Assembly (NCBI GenBank): GCA_937916035.1
Contig: CALGIH010000015.1
Coordinates: forward strand, 1-5,080
Reading direction: 5' to 3'
Source: an uncultured Lacinutrix sp.
GTDB taxonomy: Bacteria; Bacteroidota; Bacteroidia; Flavobacteriales; Flavobacteriaceae
Length of the DNA: 5,080 bases
Every line of letters begins with the position of its first letter. Positions within the stretch are counted from its first letter, which is position 1. The notes under the pieces are model-generated. The model saw nothing but the letters and a program-made list of their open reading frames with translations, did not search any database and was not told the origin of the DNA. A program made the position numbers and the translations under genes. This document shows, piece by piece, positions 1 to 5,080 of the stretch.

Positions 1-1
1 T

Positions 2-1165
2 GGTAATGGTTTTGGGAATTATTCAGTGAGCGTTCGTAAAAAAGATGATTTAACTAGCAAAACAAACCAATACTCTTTAGGCTCATCAACTCAAAACACA
101 ACAAATGTTAGCGAAGTAAAAACCATCGGAGAATCTATTTATTTGCCAGAATTCGTTGGAGAAATGATTAAAGGTAAAGTTTTAAATAAATTAACCGGTA
201 AACCTGAAGTAGGCAAAGATGTAGTGCTCTCAATACTCAGCGATGAGGTGTTTCAAGATATTGTTAAAACAAATGCCTATGGTGTTTTTTACTTTCAGCT
301 AAAAGATAATTATAGCAAGCCAGATGCGCTTGTACAGGTATTAGGAGCTGATCGAGATACATATAACATTGTAATAAACGAGCACGAGTCTGTTGATTAT
401 AGTGTGTTAAACTTTAAAAAATTTCAATTATCAAAAGAGCATCAAGATTTAATCATTGAAAGAAGTATTCACAATCAAGTACGAAACGCATACTTCAGCG
501 TAAAGCAAGACACCTTAAAAACTGATGTGTATCCAGAACCATTTTTCGGCAATCCACCAATAGTATATCAATTAGATGATTATAAACGTTTTCCAACATT
601 AGCAGAAACTTTTGTTGAGGTTATAGATCATGTTTGGGATCAAAAAGCTGATAACGGAAAACGGAGTATAGACGTGAGAGAGCGAGAATTCGATCCTTAT
701 TATGGTATTGATTTGGCGCCAATGGTGTTGGTTGATGGCGTGTTTATTCAAGACCACCAAAGTATTTTAGATTTTTATGCAACTAAAGTAAAAACCATAA
801 AAGTGCATCGTGAAGAATACTATTATGGTAAAATTGTTTATCAAGGTATTGTGCGCATTGAAACCTTTGAAGGTAATTATGCTGAATCAATTTCTGGAGA
901 TTATTTAAAGAAGTTTAATAGGTTTAGCACACAGCCAGCTAAAGGTTATTTTAATCAAGACTACAGTAAATCATCCGAAGGTTTAGATAGAATTCCAGAT
1001 TTTAGAGAACAATTATTATGGTATCCAAACTTAGAATTCACAAAACAAACCATGAACATCCAGTTTTATACGTCAGACGTAATATGCGATTTTGAAATTA
1101 TCCTTGAAGGCTTTACAAATCTTGGTGAGCCAGTTTACCTTAGAGAGGTGTTTACAGTAAACTAA
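2..1165 (+). CDS. C-terminal part of a large exported protein with MG2/carboxypeptidase-regulatory-like and TonB-plug-like domains (5' truncated)
   Basis: The reading frame is open to the left edge (the first codons read GNGFGNYSVSVRKK), so the GTG at 26 is an internal valine codon, not a start; 387 residues are visible. Around visible residues 55-115 there is a carboxypeptidase-regulatory-like beta-sandwich (IKGKVLNKLTGKP ... TNAYGVFYF). A segment rich in Tyr and acidic residues follows, then a TonB-receptor-plug-like stretch around 195-290 (FPTLAETFVEVI, PMVLVDGVFIQD, YYYGKIVYQGIV) and a PDFREQLLWYPNL motif near 332-345. The last ~40 residues look like an Ig-like strand set (FYTSDVICDFEIILEGFTN). 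From family knowledge, Bacteroidota encode exported proteins of roughly 800-900 residues with this C-terminal order, carrying macroglobulin MG2-type domains and a plug-like domain but no beta-barrel; their function is not established. A cell-envelope location is inferred, because the signal peptide would lie outside the window. No barrel follows, so it is not a TonB-dependent receptor. A terminator lies 83 nt downstream. Confidence 0.85.
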   Translation, partial: GNGFGNYSVSVRKKDDLTSKTNQYSLGSSTQNTTNVSEVKTIGESIYLPEFVGEMIKGKVLNKLTGKPEVGKDVVLSILSDEVFQDIVKTNAYGVFYFQLKDNYSKPDALVQVLGADRDTYNIVINEHESVDYSVLNFKKFQLSKEHQDLIIERSIHNQVRNAYFSVKQDTLKTDVYPEPFFGNPPIVYQLDDYKRFPTLAETFVEVIDHVWDQKADNGKRSIDVREREFDPYYGIDLAPMVLVDGVFIQDHQSILDFYATKVKTIKVHREEYYYGKIVYQGIVRIETFEGNYAESISGDYLKKFNRFSTQPAKGYFNQDYSKSSEGLDRIPDFREQLLWYPNLEFTKQTMNIQFYTSDVICDFEIILEGFTNLGEPVYLREVFTVN

Positions 1166-1248
1166 AACATTTTTGTAAGGATACATTTAAGCTCGTAATT
1201 TATTATGAAACTTAAGTGTTTAAAAAATGAAAAAGTTTATAAAAAAGC

Positions 1249-1282
1249 GAATCCTATAGTGACCATACTATAGGATTCTTTT
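1249..1282 (+). terminator. Rho-independent terminator after the plug-like protein gene
   Basis: A perfect 12-bp inverted repeat (GAATCCTATAGT at 1249-1260, ACTATAGGATTC at 1267-1278) encloses a 6-nt loop, GACCAT, and is followed by TTTT at 1279-1282. An A-run at 1241-1246 lies just upstream, so the reverse strand also ends in a T-run and the hairpin could work both ways. It closes the upstream transcription unit and separates it from comM. Confidence 0.88.
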
Positions 1283-1294
1283 GTGTGTAATACC

Positions 1295-1318
1295 TAAACA
1301 ACCACAAGTGGTTATTTA
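1295..1318. repeat. Imperfect 24-nt palindrome upstream of comM/yifB
   Basis: TAAA-c-AACCAC-aa-GTGGTT-a-TTTA: ten base pairs per arm with one mismatch and a 2-nt centre. No T-run follows on either strand, so it is not an obvious terminator. It lies 13 nt beyond the terminator tail and 110 nt before the comM start codon. This could be an operator for a dimeric regulator or a short hairpin in the comM leader; the role is not determined. The rest of the gap up to 1428 shows no gene and no ribosome binding site. Confidence 0.45.
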
Positions 1319-1428
1319 AGTGACTGCAAATATAGATTAATAAAAGGTGGAATAACTATTTTACTTCATCTTAAATTCTATAATATTTTAGTCACAATTT
1401 TCATTACATTTAAGCCAATCAACTTGTT

Positions 1429-2967
1429 ATGCTTAAAAAAGTTTTTGGAAGTGCTGTGTTTGGTGTAGAAGCTACAACTGTTACTGTAGAGGTTAACGTC
1501 GATAAAGGCATTGGTTATCATTTAGTAGGTTTACCTGATAATGCTATTAAAGAAAGTAATTATCGCATTGCAGCTGCACTACAAAACAATGGTTTTAAAA
1601 TCCCCGGAAAAAAGATAATTATCAATATGTCTCCAGCCGATTTACGCAAGGAAGGTAGTGCTTACGATTTGACATTAGCTCTTGGTATTCTCGCAGCCTC
1701 AAGCCAAATTAAAGCAGATGATATTGAAGATTATTTGATTATGGGAGAACTCTCGTTAGATGGAGGCTTACAGCCAATAAAAGGTGCTTTGCCAATTGCA
1801 ATCAAAGCAAGAGAGGAAGGTTACAAAGGTTTTATGTTGCCTATGCAAAACGCGAAGGAAGCTGCCATTGTAGATAATCTCAAAGTTTATGGTATAGACA
1901 ACATCAAACAAGTTATTGATTTCTTTGATAAGGATATAGCTTTAGAGGAAACCATTATAGATACTCGTGAAGAATTTTATAAAAATCTTGATTTCCCAGA
2001 ATTTGATTTTTCAGATGTAAAAGGTCAGGAAAGTATTAAGCGATGCATGGAAATTGCAGCAGCTGGAGGACACAACGTTATTTTAATTGGGCCTCCAGGA
2101 GCTGGAAAAACTATGTTAGCAAAGCGATTACCATCTATTTTGCCACCAATGACTTTGCAAGAAGCACTAGAAACCACTAAGATTCACTCTGTTGTTGGAC
2201 GCGTCAAGGACAACGCAGGATTGATGTCTCAAAGACCTTTTAGAAGTCCGCATCACACAATTTCAGATGTTGCATTGGTTGGCGGAGGATCTTATCCGCA
2301 GCCTGGAGAAATTTCATTATCACACAATGGTGTGCTGTTTTTAGATGAACTGCCAGAATTTAAACGAGGTGTTTTAGAAGTATTGCGTCAGCCTTTAGAA
2401 GACAGAGAAGTCACTATTTCTAGGGCAAAATTTACGGTGACGTATCCAAGTAGTTTTATGTTGGTAGCAAGTATGAATCCGAGTCCTAGTGGCTATTTTA
2501 ACGATCCTGATGCTCCTGTAACTAGCTCACCTGCAGAAATGCAACGTTATTTAAGCAAGATTTCTGGACCTTTATTAGATCGAATAGATATTCATATAGA
2601 AGTGACTCCAGTTCCTTTTGAAAAGTTAGCTGACGAGCGTAAAAGCGAAACCTCAGTAGAGATTAGAAAACGAGTAACGGCAGCTAGAGAATTACAAACC
2701 GAACGTTTTAAGGATTCAGACAAAGTGCATTACAACGCACAAATGAACACCAAATATATACGAAAGCATTGCAAACTTGACGAAGCCTCTATGCAATTAC
2801 TTAAAGTGGCTATGGAGAAATTAAACCTTTCTGCTCGTGCTTATGACAGAATACTAAAAGTATCTCGCACTATTGCTGACTTAGAAGGTGTTGAAAATAT
2901 TAGTGGTAACCATATTGGTGAAGCCATTCAATACAGAAGTCTAGATAGAGAAGGTTGGTTAGGATAA
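1429..2967 (+). CDS. comM: YifB/ComM family Mg-chelatase-like AAA+ ATPase
   Basis: This 512-residue protein has full family length (about 500-510). The N-terminal ChlI-like domain (about 15-140) has the Lon-protease-like fold seen in this family ([28 protein letters not shown]). The AAA+ Mg-chelatase domain (about 190-395) carries Walker A GPPGAGKT at 221-228, Walker [10 protein letters not shown] with D306/E307, RSPHHT at 272-277, sensor-1 N350 and the arginine-finger region LLDRIDIH at 382-389. The C-terminal Mg_chelatase_C domain (about 405-505) has [20 protein letters not shown] with sensor-2-type R470. In Haemophilus and Vibrio, ComM is a hexameric helicase that promotes branch migration during natural transformation; whether this protein does the same is inference. 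The ATG at 1429 gives the standard family N-terminus and has no Shine-Dalgarno sequence, as is usual in Bacteroidota. The four cysteines often found in the post-sensor-1 insertion are all absent here (S352, S354, V364, S366). The gene stands alone, with a terminator before it and a repeat after it. Confidence 0.96.
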   Translation: MLKKVFGSAVFGVEATTVTVEVNVDKGIGYHLVGLPDNAIKESNYRIAAALQNNGFKIPGKKIIINMSPADLRKEGSAYDLTLALGILAASSQIKADDIEDYLIMGELSLDGGLQPIKGALPIAIKAREEGYKGFMLPMQNAKEAAIVDNLKVYGIDNIKQVIDFFDKDIALEETIIDTREEFYKNLDFPEFDFSDVKGQESIKRCMEIAAAGGHNVILIGPPGAGKTMLAKRLPSILPPMTLQEALETTKIHSVVGRVKDNAGLMSQRPFRSPHHTISDVALVGGGSYPQPGEISLSHNGVLFLDELPEFKRGVLEVLRQPLEDREVTISRAKFTVTYPSSFMLVASMNPSPSGYFNDPDAPVTSSPAEMQRYLSKISGPLLDRIDIHIEVTPVPFEKLADERKSETSVEIRKRVTAARELQTERFKDSDKVHYNAQMNTKYIRKHCKLDEASMQLLKVAMEKLNLSARAYDRILKVSRTIADLEGVENISGNHIGEAIQYRSLDREGWLG

Positions 2968-2970
2968 CAA

Positions 2971-3016
2971 ATTCCTTCATAGTCGCTGAGCTTGTCGAAG
3001 TGAAGGCAGGAATCTC
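2971..3016. repeat. REP-like intergenic repeat with TGAGCTTGTCGAAGTG core
   Basis: It begins 4 nt after the comM stop. The core TGAGCTTGTCGAAGTG (2987-3002; reverse complement CACTTCGACAAGCTCA) matches the TTCGACAAGCTCAG class of short dispersed intergenic repeats that I recognise from many bacterial genomes, including flavobacteria. It is flanked by a 6-bp inverted repeat, CCTTCA (2974-2979) and TGAAGG (3001-3006), with an outer ATTCC/GGAAT pair (2971-2975, 3009-3013). The right part, GAAGGCAGGAATCTC, also resembles a separate common flavobacterial intergenic hairpin. The transcript could fold and protect or end the comM mRNA, but there is no T-run. The repeat identity rests on memory of the motif; only one copy is in this window. 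Confidence 0.6.
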
Positions 3017-3030
3017 ATTAATTTGGAACA

Positions 3031-3038
3031 TACGTTTG
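3031..3038 (+). promoter_or_regulatory. Bacteroidetes-type -7 promoter element for the secreted protein/reductase operon
   Basis: TACGTTTG matches the Bacteroidetes sigma-A -7 consensus TAnnTTTG exactly and lies 53 nt before the ATG at 3092, which suggests a 5' leader of about 45 nt. No clear TTTG -33 element is found at the usual spacing, so this is a half-match. The leader ends in an A-rich stretch (3075-3084), common before start codons in this phylum, where Shine-Dalgarno sites are rare. Confidence 0.42.
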
Positions 3039-3091
3039 ATAATGAAGATTATAAAAGAGTTATTTTAGTAACATAAAAAAAAACAGTCATC

Positions 3092-3802
3092 ATGAAAAAA
3101 ATACTATTTGTAGTAATCTGTAGTATGCTATCTCTTGGATTGCATGCTCAAAGTGTTATTGGAGGTTGGGAAATGTATTCAACTTCTGAAAATGGAGACA
3201 AACTAAAAAGTGTTGTCATATTTACTGACGGTTATCAAGTGATATCTACCTATGATGCTAACACTGGTAAATTTATTCAATCTAATGGAGGAACATGGAG
3301 ATTAGAAGGCGATACCATGACCGAGAAAGTAGAGTTTGATACAGTAACTCCTGAACGCGTTGGTAGTGAAGTAAGCTTTAAAGTTGATATTACTGATAAT
3401 ACAATTCAAATTATTGGGAGTACTATGAAACTGACAAGAATTGATGATGGTACTCCTGGAGAATTACAAGGTGCTTGGCTTATGTCTGGAAGAGTGAGGG
3501 ATGGGAAAGAGCAAATGAGAGATACAAGTGGGGCAAGAAAGACCATGAAACTATTATCTGGCACTCGTTTTCAATGGATCGCCTATAATATAGAGACCAA
3601 GGAATTTTCAGGAACAGGAGGCGGCACCTATACTACAGTTAATGGAAAATATACGGAGAACATTGAGTTCTTCTCGAGAGATGATTCAAGAGTAGGAGCT
3701 AGTCTAGAGTTTGATTTTAGCTTAGTTGATGGAACATGGAATCATAGAGGATTTTCAAGTAAAGGTGATGCTATGCATGAAATTTGGAGCGTAAGACAAT
3801 AA
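3092..3802 (+). CDS. Secreted protein with two tandem beta-rich repeats ('membrane or secreted protein' family)
   Basis: This is a 236-residue protein. Residues 1-19 form a Sec signal peptide: MKK, a hydrophobic core, then LHA|QS as the likely signal peptidase I site. C10 sits inside the hydrophobic core and is not a lipobox cysteine. The mature part is an internal duplication: GGW at 24-26 pairs with GAW at 127-129, and 54-109 aligns without gaps to 165-220 over 56 residues (YDANTGKF/YNIETKEF, GGTWRLEGDTMTEKVEF/GGTYTTVNGKYTENIEF, VGSEVSF/VGASLEF). The alternating beta pattern suggests a small barrel of lipocalin or calycin type (inference). Similar flavobacterial proteins are, as I recall, annotated only as 'membrane or secreted protein'; the function is unknown. 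It is the first gene of an operon: its stop codon is 2 nt before the reductase ATG. The start is supported by the signal peptide and the A-rich leader. Confidence 0.88.
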   Translation: MKKILFVVICSMLSLGLHAQSVIGGWEMYSTSENGDKLKSVVIFTDGYQVISTYDANTGKFIQSNGGTWRLEGDTMTEKVEFDTVTPERVGSEVSFKVDITDNTIQIIGSTMKLTRIDDGTPGELQGAWLMSGRVRDGKEQMRDTSGARKTMKLLSGTRFQWIAYNIETKEFSGTGGGTYTTVNGKYTENIEFFSRDDSRVGASLEFDFSLVDGTWNHRGFSSKGDAMHEIWSVRQ

Positions 3803-3804
3803 CT

Positions 3805-4821
3805 ATGTTAAATAACTCATTTTATAGACCTCTTGGTAGAACGGGACTCAAAGTATCTCCAATCTGTTTAGGTACTGACAATTTTGGAAACCCTACCTCT
3901 GTAGAAGAATCTACTGAGATTATTAACTATGCTATAGAAAGTGGTATAAATTTAATAGATACAGCGAATACCTATGCTTCTGGCGAATCAGAAAGAATCA
4001 TTGGGAAGGCTTTAGAGCATAACCGACTTAGAGATGATGTTATTTTAGCTACCAAATTTTATTATCCTACAGGAAAAAAAGGAGTTAATGATAGAGGTGT
4101 GTCAAGAAAGCATATTATTAAGGCTTGTGAAGATTCCTTAAGAAGACTCAAGACTGATTATATAGACTTATATCAAATGCACAGAGTTGATATGAATGTT
4201 CCGTTGGAAGAAACTCTATATGCTTTAACTAGTTTAGTTAGTCAAGGAAAAATTAGGTATTTCGGAGCTACAACGTCACCTAGTTGGAAAATTTCTGAAA
4301 GTAAAATGTTGTCAGAATTTAAAAATCTATCGCATGCCATTTCAGAGCAATTACCATATAACTTGCTTGATAGAAGAGTTGAAAATGAAATTTTACCTGC
4401 ATGCGAATGGGCTAACTTAGCTGTATTTGTTTGGTCTCCTTTAGCAATGGGAATGCTTACAGGAAGATATAGTAACAGCAGTAATGTAAAGTATAACACA
4501 CCTCGTTTCAACAGAGGAGGTATTTACGCTGAACGTATTACTCAAAAAGCCGTATCTGTTGCAGATAAATTTGTGGCTTTAGCAAAGGAACATCAAATGG
4601 AGCCTGCACATTTAGCGATGATTTGGGTAAAAGATCAACCTGGTATTACAGCACCATTAGCTGGACCAAGGACCTTAGCTCAAATGAAAGATATTATTCC
4701 CCTAATGGAAAAAGAATTAAGTCAAGAACTTAAAGAAGCTTGTGATAGACTCGTGCCTCCAGGAAGTGCTGTAGCTAATTTTTTAAATTCTGCACCTTGG
4801 ATGAAAGGTAAATTGTTGTAA
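3805..4821 (+). CDS. Aldo/keto reductase (NADPH-dependent oxidoreductase)
   Basis: This 338-residue TIM-barrel enzyme starts RPLGRTGLKVSPICLGTDNFG, typical of the bacterial aldo/keto reductases related to potassium-channel beta subunits and YajO/YhdN. The catalytic tetrad is complete: D52 and Y57 (DTANTY), K84 (ATKF) and H126 (YQMHRVD). Cofactor-site motifs include QLPYNLLDR (182-190), SPLAMGMLTGRY (211-222) and GPRTLAQMKD (287-296). The C-terminus (LVPPGSAVANF ... APWMKGKLL) matches the family tail. It should reduce aldehydes or ketones, or oxidise sugar alcohols, with NADP(H) in the cytoplasm; the true substrate cannot be read from sequence. I choose the ATG at 3805 rather than the in-frame TTG at 3784: the TTG would overlap the upstream gene and add seven residues the family lacks. 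With the ATG the spacing to the upstream stop is 2 nt, which suggests translational coupling. Confidence 0.94.
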   Translation: MLNNSFYRPLGRTGLKVSPICLGTDNFGNPTSVEESTEIINYAIESGINLIDTANTYASGESERIIGKALEHNRLRDDVILATKFYYPTGKKGVNDRGVSRKHIIKACEDSLRRLKTDYIDLYQMHRVDMNVPLEETLYALTSLVSQGKIRYFGATTSPSWKISESKMLSEFKNLSHAISEQLPYNLLDRRVENEILPACEWANLAVFVWSPLAMGMLTGRYSNSSNVKYNTPRFNRGGIYAERITQKAVSVADKFVALAKEHQMEPAHLAMIWVKDQPGITAPLAGPRTLAQMKDIIPLMEKELSQELKEACDRLVPPGSAVANFLNSAPWMKGKLL

Positions 4822-4829
4822 TCTTAATG

Positions 4830-4856
4830 AAATAAAACATCAGTCGTTTTTTATTT
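4830..4856. terminator. Possible bidirectional A/T-rich terminator between convergent genes
   Basis: AAATAAAA (4830-4837) and TTTTATTT (4849-4856) are perfect inverted repeats around an 11-nt spacer; an alternative pairing uses AAAAC (4834-4838) with GTTTT (4846-4850). A T-run at 4847-4852 follows on the plus strand and an A-run mirrors it on the other. It starts 8 nt after the reductase stop and lies between the ends of two convergent genes. The stem has almost no G/C, so its strength is doubtful. Confidence 0.4.
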
Positions 4857-4911
4857 AACAGTTATCACTTTACAATTGTTATCTACTAAGAACGATTTTC
4901 TAAAAACACCA

Positions 4912-5079
4912 CTAGTTATTAGCTCCACTATGCCTAATTAAAGTCACACAATACAGACCATTATTTTCATGCATTTTATTAAGAGAAAAGAGATCAACGC
5001 GATTATTGCTGATTAAGAATTGATTGTTTTCAACAGACTCTTCAATATTTTTTAGAACAAATAAGAACTTTTTTGAGCT
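4912..5079 (-). CDS. C-terminal end of an unidentified protein (continues past the right edge)
   Basis: On the minus strand a frame enters from the right edge and runs 55 codons without a stop to TAG at 4912-4914. Its residues begin SSKKFLFVLKNIEESVENN and end ENNGLYCVTLIRHSGANN. The composition is protein-like, alternating hydrophobic and polar residues (KFLFVL, YCVTLI) with no low-complexity runs. In DNA this AT-rich a chance open frame of this length at a fixed edge is uncommon but possible. It converges on the aldo/keto reductase, with a candidate bidirectional terminator in the 90-nt gap between them. I do not recognise the family. The 'GLYCVTLI' stretch slightly resembles type IX secretion C-terminal domains, but the rest of that signature is missing, so no function is offered. 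Confidence 0.5.
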   Translation of the reverse strand, partial: SSKKFLFVLKNIEESVENNQFLISNNRVDLFSLNKMHENNGLYCVTLIRHSGANN

Positions 5080-5080
5080 G

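Noticed and set aside
26..28. GTG as the start of the first gene
   Set aside because: The frame is open upstream to the window edge and the visible protein begins in the middle of a domain, so GTG is an internal valine codon.
1204..1272. 22-codon open frame starting MKLKCLKNEK
   Set aside because: It runs through the terminator stem, is very short and lysine-rich from the A-runs, and has no supporting context.
1384..1391. TATTTTAG as a -7 promoter element for comM
   Set aside because: One mismatch to TAnnTTTG in very AT-rich DNA and no TTTG at -33 spacing; too weak to call.
2990..3076. Short plus-strand frame ending in EDYKRVILVT before a TAA at 3074-3076
   Set aside because: It has no ATG, begins just after a stop inside the repeat core, and overlaps the candidate promoter; it is probably chance, though a gene remnant cannot be excluded.
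3784..3786. TTG as the start of the aldo/keto reductase
   Set aside because: It would overlap the upstream gene and add residues outside the family's usual N-terminus; the ATG at 3805 fits better.
4242..4511. 89-codon minus-strand open frame
   Set aside because: It lies wholly inside the aldo/keto reductase, which has a full catalytic tetrad and family motifs in the opposite strand; this is a shadow frame.

Overview
The window looks like chromosomal DNA from a member of the Bacteroidota, most likely the Flavobacteriaceae. It is AT-rich, genes start without Shine-Dalgarno sequences, one promoter candidate fits the Bacteroidetes -7 consensus TAnnTTTG exactly, and the protein types (a plug-like MG2-class surface protein, a flavobacterial 'membrane or secreted protein', a Bacteroidota-type YifB) are typical of that group. 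No tRNA, rRNA, CRISPR array, transposase or phage gene was seen.

Layout from left to right. (1) Positions 2-1165 hold the 3' part of a large exported protein with a carboxypeptidase-regulatory-like beta-sandwich and a TonB-plug-like segment; it runs off the left edge. A strong hairpin terminator (1249-1282) closes it. (2) A 24-nt imperfect palindrome (1295-1318) lies in the gap before a stand-alone comM/yifB gene (1429-2967), which encodes a Mg-chelatase-like AAA+ ATPase linked in other bacteria to branch migration during natural transformation. (3) The gap at 2968-3091 holds an intergenic repeat of the TTCGACAAGCTCAG class, then a -7 promoter element. (4) That promoter probably drives a two-gene operon: a secreted two-repeat beta-rich protein (3092-3802) and, 2 nt after its stop, an aldo/keto reductase (3805-4821). 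(5) An A/T-rich hairpin (4830-4856) separates this operon from a convergent minus-strand gene whose last 55 codons are visible (4912-5079) and which continues past the right edge.

The genes do not form one obvious pathway. The only tight functional coupling the sequence supports is between the secreted protein and the aldo/keto reductase. The region reads as ordinary housekeeping/accessory chromosome. The points worth a second look are the intergenic repeat, the cut-off minus-strand gene, the cysteine-free YifB insertion loop, and the conserved-looking but uncharacterised secreted protein with its coupled reductase.
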